Assembly: GCF_000374445.1 (NCBI RefSeq)
Contig: NZ_KB894405.1
Coordinates: 452,407-516,406 of the forward strand
Direction: 5' to 3'
DNA length: 64,000 bases
From: Actinokineospora enzanensis DSM 44649
GTDB taxonomy: Bacteria > Actinomycetota > Actinomycetes > Mycobacteriales > Pseudonocardiaceae
Below are positions 34,931 to 43,597 of this stretch, piece by piece; positions within the stretch are counted from its first letter, which is position 1, and each line of letters starts with the position of its first letter. The notes below the pieces were generated by a model. The model made no database searches, was not told the origin of the DNA, and saw only the letters and a list, made by a program, of their open reading frames with translations. The position numbers and the translations under genes were made by a program.

Positions 34931-35023
34931 ATGAAGAAGATCACCATGCGCAAGGTCGGCTCGGTCAAGCTCACCAGCGCGGCCACCGCGCTCTACGGCG
35001 GCTGCGCCTGCAGGCCCGCCTAG
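34931..35023 (+). CDS. 30-residue candidate RiPP precursor peptide
   Basis: A small gene with a strong ribosome-binding site (GAGAGGAG, 7 bases upstream). The peptide has a basic leader-like N-terminus (MKKITMRKVGSVKLTSAATA) and a C-terminal LYGGCACRPA containing two cysteines in a CxC arrangement after Gly-Gly. It is followed within 82 bases by a membrane metalloprotease with a PqqD/RRE-like N-terminal domain, the kind of domain that binds RiPP leaders. I do not recognise the precursor family. It is not a signal peptide: there is no hydrophobic core. The coding call rests on the ribosome-binding site, context and peptide character. Confidence 0.7.
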   Translation: MKKITMRKVGSVKLTSAATALYGGCACRPA

Positions 35024-35105
35024 TCCAGGCATCGGCACCCCGGTGGCCCGAGCCGCCGGGGTGCCATCCCGACCAGGCGACCGGGCGAGCAGGCAGGAGC
35101 GAGGC

Positions 35106-36296
35106 ATGTCGGAGAGCACGGCGGACGAGACGGCGGTCGCGCCGAGGTTCCACCCGCTGGTCTTCAACCAGGACGGCGACGAGGTCACCGTCGGCCGGAT
35201 CGACACCGGCACCTTCGTCGCCCTGCCCGCGGACGGCGCCGCGCTGCTGCGCAAGCTGGTCGACGGCACGCCGCCGCCGGTGGCCGCGCGCTGGTACGCC
35301 GACACCTACGGCGAGTCGGTCGACATCGCCGAGTTCGCCGCCGACCTGGACGAGCTGGGCTTCCTGCTGGCGGACGGCGAGGCCCCGGCGGCGCCGATGC
35401 GGTTGCGCTGGACCCGGCTGGCCGCGGTGCTGTTCTCCCCGGTCGCCGCGGTGCTCTATGTCGCGCTGCTGGCCGCGTGGGTCTGGGTGACGCTCACCGG
35501 CGACGACCTCGCGCCCACCTACCACCACCTCTTCTTCACCCACTACATGTCCGTCGTCATGGTGACGATGTTCCTTGGCCAGCTGCCGCTGGTCCTGCTG
35601 CACGAGGCCGCGCACGCGTTGGCGGGCAGACGCCTGGGCCTGCCGTCGAAACTGTCCCTGAGCCGACGCCTCTACTTCCTGGTCTTCCAGACCACCCTCG
35701 ACGGTCTGGTCTCGGTGCCCCGCCGCAAACGGTTCGTGCCGCTGCTGGCAGGACTGTTCGTCGACGTGGGCGCCATGGCGGTGCTGACCCTGCTCGCCGC
35801 GTGGCTGCGCGACGGCGGCACGGTCGCGCGAACCGTGGCGGCCATCGCGCTCGGCTTGGCGTACCTGACGCTGCTGCGGGTGGTCTGGCAGTTCTGGTTC
35901 TTCCTGCAGACCGACATCTACCACCTGGTGGTCACCATCCTCGGCTGCGTCGACCTGCACGTCACCGCCCGCGCGATCCTGGCCAACCGCTGGGCCGCCG
36001 TGCGCGGCCGCCCCCGCCCGCACGACCCCGACCTGTGGCACCCGCGCGACCAAGCGGTGGGTCGCTGGTACTCGGTGCTGATCGTGCTCGGCTATGCCTT
36101 CATGATCGCCGTCCTGGTGACGTCCATGGTGCCCGCGGCCGGGCACGCCTTCGGCACCGTGCTGGGCGCGCTCTTCGCGGGCGGGGAGAGCACCGGCCAG
36201 TTCGTGGACGGTCTGGTGTTCCTGTTCCTGAGTGTCGGCGAGATCGTCCTCGCCGGAGTTCTCCACCTGCGTGAACGGCGCCGAGCAGGCGCGTGA
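35106..36296 (+). CDS. membrane M50-type metalloprotease with PqqD/RRE-like domain
   Basis: A 396-residue protein. Residues 12-95 resemble a PqqD-like fold: VTVGRIDTGTFVALPADGAALLRKLVDG, then VDIAEFAADLDELGFLL. Such domains recognise RiPP leader peptides. The remainder has about seven to eight membrane helices. Helix 3 carries the zinc-protease motif HEAAH (LPLVLLHEAAHALAGRRLG), as in site-2 protease/M50 enzymes; the second metal ligand may be the Asp of FLQTDIYHL. It could remove a leader or export the peptide. The ATG at 35106 has AGGAGCGAGG upstream. It lies between the candidate precursor and the TPR gene. Confidence 0.85.
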   Translation: MSESTADETAVAPRFHPLVFNQDGDEVTVGRIDTGTFVALPADGAALLRKLVDGTPPPVAARWYADTYGESVDIAEFAADLDELGFLLADGEAPAAPMRLRWTRLAAVLFSPVAAVLYVALLAAWVWVTLTGDDLAPTYHHLFFTHYMSVVMVTMFLGQLPLVLLHEAAHALAGRRLGLPSKLSLSRRLYFLVFQTTLDGLVSVPRRKRFVPLLAGLFVDVGAMAVLTLLAAWLRDGGTVARTVAAIALGLAYLTLLRVVWQFWFFLQTDIYHLVVTILGCVDLHVTARAILANRWAAVRGRPRPHDPDLWHPRDQAVGRWYSVLIVLGYAFMIAVLVTSMVPAAGHAFGTVLGALFAGGESTGQFVDGLVFLFLSVGEIVLAGVLHLRERRRAGA

Positions 36297-36307
36297 AGGA
36301 GGAACCC

Positions 36308-38395
36308 GTGTCCGACAGCCACCTTCTGCTCGTGGGCGGTCGCGCGTTCGACCGCGCCGACGCGGTACGCGCGTCGACCCTGCCGCCCCCGTTGACCGAG
36401 CCGGTGTCCGCCCACCGCAACCTGCGTGGCCCCTACACCGCCGCGGGCACGCTGCTGCGCCTGCTCGTCCCCGACGCGCAACGCGAACAGCCCGACCTGG
36501 TGCGCGACCACGAGGTGGAACTTCTCAGCGTCGCCCCGGAACTGTGCGACGTGGTGCCCGCCTCGCTGCGGACGCTGACCATGCTGGCCGTGCCCGAGGA
36601 ACGCACCCGGTTCTACTCCCGCCTGCGCACCCTGCGCATCGCCCACGGCCTGGTCGAGTTCATCCGCGACCGCCTGCGCGTCCTCGGCGGTGGCCGTTCG
36701 CTCGTCATCACCGACCTGCACGCCGCCGATCCCACGGACCGCGAGCTGGTGTCGGTCCTGGTCCGTCGGATCGATCCGGCGCTGCTCACCGTGGTGGCCA
36801 CCACCGCGTCCATGGACTCCGACCACGAACAGGCCGACACCGCCCTCGCCGAGACCGCCCGCTGGTGCCGCGTCGTCCCGGTCGACACCATCGACCGCGA
36901 CCCGACATCCGACCAGAGAACACTCGCCGAGCACCACATCGCCACCGATCTGACCGGCGACGACCCGCACGCACTCGCCGCCTACACGGCACTGTCCGAT
37001 GAGGACCGTCGCATCCTGCACGACCGCCGCGCCGACGAGGTCGAGGGCGGATCCTGGCGCTGGGGCGCCCTCCCACTGCATCGAGGCCGCGGCGCCGACC
37101 CACTGGGCGCGGGCGCGGAGGCGATCGCGTTCGCGTTGGACGACTGCATGAAGCTGGGTTTCTACGACGCCACAGTCGAATGGTCCCAACGCGGCCGAGC
37201 GATGGTCACCGCCACCGAACACCACGACCTGTGGTGGATCTTCACCACCAAGCTCCCCACCTCGCTGTCCGCCCTGGGCCGCGCCCCCGAGGCCGAGGAG
37301 ATCTGCGACGAAGCCCGAGCGAACAGCGTGCGCACCGGCATCCACCTGCAATGCGCCTACGCCACGGCAATGCTGTACACCCGCCACCACGATCCCGATC
37401 ACCGCGACCACGAGCGTGCCCTGGGCTGGATCAACCAGGCCATCGTGATCTCCGCCCTGCTGGACGACCGACAGCTGCGCGCGTTCAACACGGTGTTCCA
37501 CAACAACGGCCTCGCCCTGATCGAGGCCCACCGCGGCCGACCGCTGGTCGCGTTGGACCTGGTCACCGCGGGCATCACCGAACTGGACCGCGAACTGGGC
37601 GCCGACCAACACCAGCTACACCGGTCCGTGCTCCGCTACAACCGCGCGCAGGTCCTCACCGGCCTGGGCAGACTGGAAGAAGCCGCCGCCGACTACCGCG
37701 CGGTGATCGCCACCGACCCGGACTACCCGGAGTACCACTTCGACCTCGGCACCGTCCTCCGCCGCCTGGGCGACCTGGACGGCGCGATCGCCGAGTACAC
37801 CCAGTGCACCCACCTGGGCCCACCGTTCCCGGAGGTGTTCTACAACCGCGCCGACACCCTCGCCGAAGCAGGCGAGACCATCCGCGCGATCGCCGACTTC
37901 GAGTACGTCCTGGACCTGGAACCCGAACGCCTCGACGCCCACATCAACCTCTCCGCCCTCCACCTCGAACTAGGCGACCCGACCGCCGCCCGCGCCGCCG
38001 CCACCCGCGGCCTCGCCTTCCACCCCGCCGCCCCCGCCCTCGTCGCCGCCCTCGCCCAGACCCACGCCGACGAAGGCGACCTGACCACCGCCCGAGCCGA
38101 GTTCGACCGCGCCCTGACCGCCGACCCGGACCTGGTCGCGGCGTTGTCGGGCCGGGCTGTCGTCGCGCACGCGCAAGGGGATCACGTGGTCGCCCTGGCA
38201 GACCTGGGACACGCACTCGGATTGCGCCCCGAGGACCCGGCACTGCTGTTCAACCGAGCCGTGGTCCACGAACAGGTCGGCGACCTGACAGCCGCCGCAG
38301 CCGATCTGTCGGCGGCCGACGCCCTCGCCCCCGAGGACCCGGACATCATCGCCGCTCTACGAGAATGCGAACGAAAACTGGCCGCGGTGACGTGA
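36308..38395 (+). CDS. TPR protein with degenerate STAND-ATPase-like N-terminus
   Basis: A 695-residue soluble protein. The N-terminal third contains SLVITDLHAADPTDRELVSVLVRR and LLTVVATT, which match the Walker B and sensor region of LuxR/AfsR-type STAND ATPases, but no Walker A loop is visible. From about residue 270 to the end there are around ten tetratricopeptide repeats, for example LRYNRAQVLTGLGRLEEAAADYRAVIATDPDYPEYHF split by typical spacing, a protein-binding superhelix. The GTG at 36308 has AAGGAGG upstream; a GTG at 36293 overlaps the previous stop. TPR proteins accompany other actinobacterial RiPP systems (FxSxx-COOH type), supporting a role with the peptide here. Confidence 0.82.
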   Translation: MSDSHLLLVGGRAFDRADAVRASTLPPPLTEPVSAHRNLRGPYTAAGTLLRLLVPDAQREQPDLVRDHEVELLSVAPELCDVVPASLRTLTMLAVPEERTRFYSRLRTLRIAHGLVEFIRDRLRVLGGGRSLVITDLHAADPTDRELVSVLVRRIDPALLTVVATTASMDSDHEQADTALAETARWCRVVPVDTIDRDPTSDQRTLAEHHIATDLTGDDPHALAAYTALSDEDRRILHDRRADEVEGGSWRWGALPLHRGRGADPLGAGAEAIAFALDDCMKLGFYDATVEWSQRGRAMVTATEHHDLWWIFTTKLPTSLSALGRAPEAEEICDEARANSVRTGIHLQCAYATAMLYTRHHDPDHRDHERALGWINQAIVISALLDDRQLRAFNTVFHNNGLALIEAHRGRPLVALDLVTAGITELDRELGADQHQLHRSVLRYNRAQVLTGLGRLEEAAADYRAVIATDPDYPEYHFDLGTVLRRLGDLDGAIAEYTQCTHLGPPFPEVFYNRADTLAEAGETIRAIADFEYVLDLEPERLDAHINLSALHLELGDPTAARAAATRGLAFHPAAPALVAALAQTHADEGDLTTARAEFDRALTADPDLVAALSGRAVVAHAQGDHVVALADLGHALGLRPEDPALLFNRAVVHEQVGDLTAAAADLSAADALAPEDPDIIAALRECERKLAAVT

Positions 38396-38402
38396 GTGCC
38401 CG

Positions 38403-38585
38403 GTGCCCTGGTTCGACCTGGATGCAGGCCTGCCGTTCGTCGCCCAGGTGGAGAACGCGTTCAACTGGGCCGATCGGACCGTGCACGTCCGTTTCGAGGA
38501 CGGATGGTCCGGGACCAAGGAGATCCGCCTCAATCATGAGGACAAGCAGGTGACGGTCGTCATGGAGCTGGCCGGAGTGGGTTGA
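38403..38585 (+). CDS. small acidic hypothetical protein
   Basis: 60 residues from a GTG at 38403, seven bases after the TPR gene. The sequence (FVAQVENAFNWADRTVHVRF ... KEIRLNHEDKQVTVVMEL) is protein-like, with alternating hydrophobics and no repeats. There is no good ribosome-binding site, so it would depend on coupling to the TPR gene. It is not recognised. Confidence 0.4.
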   Translation: MPWFDLDAGLPFVAQVENAFNWADRTVHVRFEDGWSGTKEIRLNHEDKQVTVVMELAGVG

Positions 38586-38757
38586 GCACCAACCTTCCGC
38601 ACAACCGGCGCAACCTTCTGGCGGGCCTGAGGCGCCGGTCGAGCTGAACTCCGGTCGTCCCGGTAGGCACGGGTGGCGGGGATCGCCACGATGTCGGAGT
38701 TCCTATGTGGACTCCGGCACGTCGACAAAGATCCACACCGGGTCGTATTGTCTGCGT

Positions 38758-39534
38758 GTGAACCATGAATCCACGCTGTCCGACGACTGGCGTCGACAGC
38801 TCTCCCAGGCCTTCGAGATCATGCTGGGCAGCCCCCTCGCCACCCACTCGCCCGACGCCGACTACGCCGCGTACGCGGGCGGCAACGTCTTCGACGAGTT
38901 CGGATACGACAGTGACCCGGCCTGGGTCCGCCCCGAGGCGTTGCGCGGCGCGGAGCCGGTCGTCCTGGACTGTGGGTTGTTCGACCAGGGTGAGCCGCCG
39001 TCGCGGTTCGACGCGGCGTTGTCGATCTTCGAGTTCGGTGACCTGGACGAGGCGCCGTCGGGGTTCGCGGCCGACCTGGCCGAGGTGGCGATCGCGGGTG
39101 GTCTGGTGCGTGGTGCGGAGCTGGCGCCCCTGCTGGAGCGGCACGGCGTCGACCTCGCCGACCCGGTCTGGGCGGGCCGGTGGTACGTCGCCTACCCGAG
39201 GCTCGTGTCGGACGGCACCCTGTTCGACGCGATGCGCGCCGCGCTGACCCTGGGTGACGGGCCGGAGAGCGTGCTGCCGCTGGAGGCCGATGCGAACGAG
39301 GAGTGGGCCGCCGCCCTGGAAGCGGTGGCCGACCCGGGGCTGCGCGCCCACCTGTCCTACTTCTGCACCGACGGCAGCGCGGGCCTGATGCACCTCGGCG
39401 CCAACCAGGGGAGCGACGAGTCCCTGGTGGCGCAGGGTTCCTCGGTGCTGGCCACCTGGCTGGAGGGACAGTCCCAGGTGGAGTTCACCGTCTTCCGGCT
39501 CAGCGACAAGGTCGCACTCCCGCGCCCGGCCTGA
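38758..39534 (+). CDS. hypothetical acidic protein
   Basis: A 258-residue soluble acidic protein that I do not recognise. Segments rich in Asp/Glu and aromatic residues (YAAYAGGNVFDEFGYDSDPAWV; FDAALSIFEFGDLDEAPSGF; LEADANEEWAAALEAV) suggest an actinobacterial-specific family with mixed alpha/beta fold. There is no signal peptide, membrane segment or metal motif. The GTG at 38758 (VNHESTLSDDW) is preferred to 38707 because the longer N-terminus is low-quality, although no clear ribosome-binding site precedes either. It lies 137 bases upstream of sodF on the same strand but outside the Nur-box promoter. Confidence 0.6.
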   Translation: MNHESTLSDDWRRQLSQAFEIMLGSPLATHSPDADYAAYAGGNVFDEFGYDSDPAWVRPEALRGAEPVVLDCGLFDQGEPPSRFDAALSIFEFGDLDEAPSGFAADLAEVAIAGGLVRGAELAPLLERHGVDLADPVWAGRWYVAYPRLVSDGTLFDAMRAALTLGDGPESVLPLEADANEEWAAALEAVADPGLRAHLSYFCTDGSAGLMHLGANQGSDESLVAQGSSVLATWLEGQSQVEFTVFRLSDKVALPRPA

Positions 39535-39610
39535 CCGCCGTCGCAGTCGGTGCACCGGCCCGGTGCACCGACCGCGCAGGTCATGGTCTTCCGTCGACCC
39601 CGGTGATCTA

Positions 39611-39627
39611 TCGCAAGTAAGTTGCAA
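39611..39627 (+). promoter_or_regulatory. putative Nur (nickel-responsive) box upstream of sodF
   Basis: TCGCAA-GTAAG-TTGCAA matches the Streptomyces Nur box pattern TTGCAA-N5-TTGCAA at 11 of 12 arm positions. It lies 45 bases upstream of an Fe-SOD gene, the known target of nickel-bound Nur. Known: Nur represses sodF when nickel is present. Inference: the same switch operates here. Confidence 0.65.
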
Positions 39628-39671
39628 CTAGCATCGGTATGCGACAAGACCCCGGAAGCTTGGGAGGCACG

Positions 39672-40295
39672 ATGGGCCAGTACACGCTGCCCGACCTGCC
39701 GTACGACTACGGCGCGCTGGCACCGGCGATTACCGGCGAGATCCTGGAGCTGCACCACGGCAAGCACCACGCCGCCTACGTCAAGGGCGCGAACGACACC
39801 CTCGACCGCATCGCGGAGGCGCGCGACCAGCGCGAGTTCGGCGGCCTGGTCGGACTGGAGAAGACCTACGCCTTCAACCTGTCCGGGCACGTCCTGCACA
39901 CGATCTTCTGGGACAACCTGTCCCCGGACGGCGGCGATCGCCCCGAGGGGGAGCTGGCCGCGGCCATCGACGAGCACTTCGGCTCGTTCGACGGCTTCTC
40001 CGCCCAGCTCACCTCGGCGACGAGCACGGTGCAGGGTTCCGGCTGGGGCGTGCTGGCCTGGGAACCGTTGGGGGAGCGGCTGATCGTCGAGCAGGTCTAC
40101 GACCATCACGGCAATGTCGGCGCGAACACCGCGCCGCTGCTGGTGTTCGACGCCTGGGAGCACGCGTACTACCTGCAGTACCGCAATGTCCGTCCGGACT
40201 ATGTGCAGAAGCTGTGGTCCCTGGTCAATTGGACCGACGTCACACGACGCTTCGACATCGCTCGCGCGGGCACGTCCATCCTGCCGAAGACCTGA
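39672..40295 (+). CDS. sodF: iron superoxide dismutase
   Basis: A 207-residue Fe/Mn-family superoxide dismutase that converts superoxide to hydrogen peroxide and oxygen in the cytoplasm. Metal ligands are visible: the first His in [17 protein letters not shown], a His in [11 protein letters not shown], and Asp and His of the [13 protein letters not shown] signature. The segment [28 protein letters not shown] is much closer to Streptomyces SodF than to mycobacterial MnSOD, which is why I use that symbol; SodA is the alternative. The ATG follows GGGAGG. A Nur-box-like site lies upstream and a hairpin downstream. Confidence 0.92.
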   Translation: MGQYTLPDLPYDYGALAPAITGEILELHHGKHHAAYVKGANDTLDRIAEARDQREFGGLVGLEKTYAFNLSGHVLHTIFWDNLSPDGGDRPEGELAAAIDEHFGSFDGFSAQLTSATSTVQGSGWGVLAWEPLGERLIVEQVYDHHGNVGANTAPLLVFDAWEHAYYLQYRNVRPDYVQKLWSLVNWTDVTRRFDIARAGTSILPKT

Positions 40296-40341
40296 CGAAC
40301 TTGACAGCGGAATGCTCCGACAATGCACCGCTGTAGTGGAA

Positions 40342-40368
40342 GGCTCCCGGCCGGTCTGGTCGGGAGCC
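40342..40368 (+). terminator. hairpin after sodF
   Basis: GGCTCCCG (40342-40349) pairs with CGGGAGCC (40361-40368) around an 11-base loop, 46 bases past the stop. There is no T-run, so termination is only likely. Confidence 0.45.
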
Positions 40369-40502
40369 CTCGCCGCGCTCGGACCACTGTGGTGGATGGT
40401 CGTCACGAATGGCTTAGCCCGCAAGGAAATCAGCTGATCCGACGGCCGTCAGGCCTAGGCGATATGGCGATGCTTTCCTTGACCCCCACATGATCTCCGT
40501 CC

Positions 40503-42512
40503 TCATCCGACCACGCGGAAGATGGCGATGTCGTCGACGGTGACAACAATCGGGGCATTGGTGGCCGAGCCGGACAGGTTGGCCAGCAGTCCCGCGTTTC
40601 CGGCGCCCTGAAGCGCGCCGGTCTGGTCGCTCGTGGTGGCCTGCCAACCAGGTTCGGCGGTGCCGTCGGCCCACACCTTGGCGCGCAGGGTGGTGGGTGC
40701 CGTGCCGGTGACCTGAAGCCGGACCCGCAGCACGCTGCCCGGCTGGTAGGCGAGCCCGCTGATCGTCTGGTCGGTCGTGAGCGCCGTCTCCGCCCCGGCG
40801 GCGTCGGTGCGGCGGAGCCCGAGCCGGACGCTCCCGTCGGGGCGCAGGCTGACGGTCGCCCGGTAGGTGCCCGCGTCGTTGATCTTCCGGCCCACCGCTG
40901 CGACGTACACTCCGTTGCCGGTGGCGAGTTTGTCGGTGCTGATCTTGACGGCGAGGTCGGTATCGGTCGAGCGGATCCGGTTCAGGTACGCGCTGCGCCC
41001 CGCACCCGCGACGGGCAGGGTGATCCGGCCTGCGCCGCCGCGCACGGCGTAGTCGACGGCCGGGTCGCCGACCCACCAGTCACCGCCCGTGTCGGCCGGG
41101 CCGAACCCGTCGGTGACCGAGCGCGCGAACGAGTCGAGGCCGAGCGTCGCGTTGGTGCCGAGGAGGTGCTGGGTCACCCATTCGGCGATCCGGTCACCGG
41201 TGGGCAGCGAGTACTCGCCGTCGAACCGGTAGTGCACCCCCAGCCAGACCCGGGAGAGCTGGTTCTCCCTGGCCGCGTCGCTGAACGTGCCGAACGAGCG
41301 GGTGACGCCCTGGGCGAACGGGTCCTCCGTGGTCGCGGTCCAGGCGAAGTTGTCGGTGCCGACATAGCGTTTCATGACGCCCGCCCAGGCTCCGGCGAAG
41401 GTCGCGTGCCCGGAGATGAACGCCGGGAACGGCGGCGAGAACGTCGTGCCGTCGGTACGCCGCGACTCGGGCTGCCAGCTCGGGTCGGGGTCGGTCGAGT
41501 CCAGATGGATCGCGGTCTCCGGCCGCCACAGGTCGATGTCGGTCCGGTACTTGGCGTCCCACGCGGCGATCGCGGCGTCGGCCAGGGCGAGCGACATCCA
41601 CGCGAACAATCTGGCGTTGGCGAACTGGTCTTGACCCGGCAGCTGTCGCGCGATGATCGCAGTGTGCTGGAGCAATTGCCCCGGCGGCTTGTAGGTGCCG
41701 TCGAGATCATTGGCCCAGAAGTGCGCCGCCTGGGTCCGGTCGGCGCTGCGCGAGGTCGACCCGAACCGGCCGACGTCCCGCACCTCCGCGAGGTGCGCCC
41801 GGTAGGTCGGGGACGCGAGAAGCTCACCGACGTCCTGTGCCCCCTCCGGGTGCGACGGCCGGAAGTGGTTCGGCGTGTCCATGGCGAACGGCCGCACCAG
41901 CCCCCAGTTCGGGTCGAGCGCGGCCCCGGAGCCGGTCGGCCGCCAGTCACCCGGCCGGGTGCCCGGTGAGTAGGCGACGGTGTCGTCCGAGTGGTCGTTG
42001 GCCCTGGTCACGACCATCACCTGCGCGGTCTTGTCCCCGATCGCGGCACCCTGGTCCCGCTGCGCCTGGGTGACGGTGCCCGGGATCGTCGCCTGAGCCG
42101 CGGCCAGCTTCGCGCCGAAGTCGATCGAGTCGTTCGGGTAGAGGCCGGTGAGGATCCGGTACGCGGCGTGGTCGATGGCGCTGCTCGGATCCGGTGCCGT
42201 GCCTGCCTGCACCGGAACCCGGGTCAGATACGGCTGCCCCAGACAACCACTCGCGGTCGCACACCGCGCCGAGTTCGCCGCGTCGTAGACGGCGCCGTAC
42301 ATCATCGCCGCCGCCCTGGACAACCGGGTCGGCGCCGCACTCCCGCTCGACCGACTCCGGAAGACATCGAGGAGAACGTCGTTCCAGAACAACACGTGAT
42401 CGGTATCCGACACCGCCACATCCCGCGGCCGCACACTCCCCGCGGCGGCGACCGGAACCCCCAGACTCGTCGCCAAGACAAGACAGGACAACAAAACCAC
42501 GGCACGACGCAT
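40503..42512 (-). CDS. secreted vanadium-haloperoxidase/PAP2-like protein with extra C-terminal domain
   Basis: A 669-residue exported protein. The signal peptide is residues 1-23 (VVLLSCLVLATSLGV, cleavage near AAA/GS). The main part is a vanadium-dependent haloperoxidase/PAP2-like helical domain. Anion-binding residues fit K/R in DIDLWRPETAIHL, the SGH of FPAFISGHATFAGA and R-x6-H in LSRVWLGVHYRFDGEYSLPTGDRIAEW. Vanadium enzymes and acid phosphatases share this site, so the reaction (halide oxidation or phosphatase) is not settled. The last 170 residues form a beta-rich domain like a laminin-G/CBM sandwich (VYVAAVGRKINDAG...VDDIAIFRV), probably for binding carbohydrate. ATG 42510-42512 is chosen. 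Confidence 0.86.
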   Translation of the reverse strand: MRRAVVLLSCLVLATSLGVPVAAAGSVRPRDVAVSDTDHVLFWNDVLLDVFRSRSSGSAAPTRLSRAAAMMYGAVYDAANSARCATASGCLGQPYLTRVPVQAGTAPDPSSAIDHAAYRILTGLYPNDSIDFGAKLAAAQATIPGTVTQAQRDQGAAIGDKTAQVMVVTRANDHSDDTVAYSPGTRPGDWRPTGSGAALDPNWGLVRPFAMDTPNHFRPSHPEGAQDVGELLASPTYRAHLAEVRDVGRFGSTSRSADRTQAAHFWANDLDGTYKPPGQLLQHTAIIARQLPGQDQFANARLFAWMSLALADAAIAAWDAKYRTDIDLWRPETAIHLDSTDPDPSWQPESRRTDGTTFSPPFPAFISGHATFAGAWAGVMKRYVGTDNFAWTATTEDPFAQGVTRSFGTFSDAARENQLSRVWLGVHYRFDGEYSLPTGDRIAEWVTQHLLGTNATLGLDSFARSVTDGFGPADTGGDWWVGDPAVDYAVRGGAGRITLPVAGAGRSAYLNRIRSTDTDLAVKISTDKLATGNGVYVAAVGRKINDAGTYRATVSLRPDGSVRLGLRRTDAAGAETALTTDQTISGLAYQPGSVLRVRLQVTGTAPTTLRAKVWADGTAEPGWQATTSDQTGALQGAGNAGLLANLSGSATNAPIVVTVDDIAIFRVVG

Positions 42513-42875
42513 CGTCGACGCCCTCCAGGAAAGCCCAGCGCGTGCCCCCGACCCCACGCGACCCCAGAACCGACCGACACCCACCGTGGCTTCCCGGCCA
42601 CTCTCCGACAAGACTCCAAACGGGGCCGGTGCTGCCCCCGTCGACGCGAGTGCGCACGATCGAAGCGCGACGGGACGTGGTTCCGGCGCAGGAGGCATGC
42701 GGGCACCGTCTTGAGGACATGCTCGGGCAGGCGTCGATGCGTGCCGCGGGCGTCGAGGTCGCATCCGTTGCGGGTGGCCTGCCGCAGGCGATACACCCGA
42801 TGTCCTGGTGGCAACGTCAACGATGTCGGGGAGCGACATGGACTGCCTGGCTCATCGAGCGAACGGTTGTGCCTC
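42513..42875. other. intergenic region between divergent genes
   Basis: 363 bases between the haloperoxidase-like and SLATT-like genes. Reading frames across it are arginine- or proline-rich shadows; nothing convincing is seen. Confidence 0.5.
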
Positions 42876-43451
42876 GTGACCACCTCGCCACCCGCCTCGG
42901 GCGAGACCGCCGAGTTCGACCGGCAGCGGCGCGTGCTCGATCAGATGATCACCGCCCACTCGATCCTGCGCGACCGGTGCGCACGGCGTTCACTGGCCAT
43001 GACGTGCGGGTTGCTGGTCGCCTCGACGGTGGCGACCGCGTTCGCGTTTGCCGCGGGGGAGGCGGTGGTGCGGATCGGCCCGGTCGTGGCGCAGCGGTCG
43101 ACCTGGCTCGGCTGGTTTGCGGTGTTGACCTTCATCGTGACCCTGGTCGATCTGACGGTCGACTGGAAGGCGGGCAAACGACGCCACGACGACGCCGTGC
43201 GCAGGCTGTCGGGACTGAAAGCGGAATACCGGATCCCGTCCACGCCGGAAGAACAGGCCAAGCTGTCGATGAAATACCAGATCGTCATGGACTCCGTGCC
43301 CGCGATTCCCGACCGGTTGTTCCCCTCGCTGAAAGCAGCCCACCTACGCAAGACCGAGATCAGCAGGCTGCTCAGCGAACGCCCCGGAATCTCCCCGCGA
43401 GCCGCCCGAAAAGCGTTGCGGCGCAGGGCGCGCGAGCACCCGACGAGCTGA
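42876..43451 (+). CDS. SLATT-like two-helix membrane protein (orphan)
   Basis: 191 residues from a GTG at 42876. A charged helix (RQRRVLDQMITAHSILRDRCARRSL) precedes two membrane segments (TCGLLVASTVATAFAFAAG and WLGWFAVLTFIVTLVDLTV). A basic cytoplasmic helical region follows (DWKAGKRRHDDAVRRLSGL...), then a helical tail. This is the build of SLATT domains, which act as predicted pore-forming effectors beside nucleotide-generating enzymes in bacterial conflict systems. No SMODS/cyclase, reverse transcriptase or protease partner is adjacent, so this is either a stand-alone family member or a look-alike. No strong ribosome-binding site is visible. Confidence 0.62.
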   Translation: MTTSPPASGETAEFDRQRRVLDQMITAHSILRDRCARRSLAMTCGLLVASTVATAFAFAAGEAVVRIGPVVAQRSTWLGWFAVLTFIVTLVDLTVDWKAGKRRHDDAVRRLSGLKAEYRIPSTPEEQAKLSMKYQIVMDSVPAIPDRLFPSLKAAHLRKTEISRLLSERPGISPRAARKALRRRAREHPTS

Positions 43452-43597
43452 GACCGCGAGCCCTGCTTGGAAACTCGGATCACCCGGTCTCGATTTTATC
43501 GGACCCTCCCTTCGTTGAAGGTTCGAATAGACTTCCGTCTTCTGAACAACGAGCGCCGAACGACCACCACGCGCGGCCTGGTTTGCCAGGTGGATGA

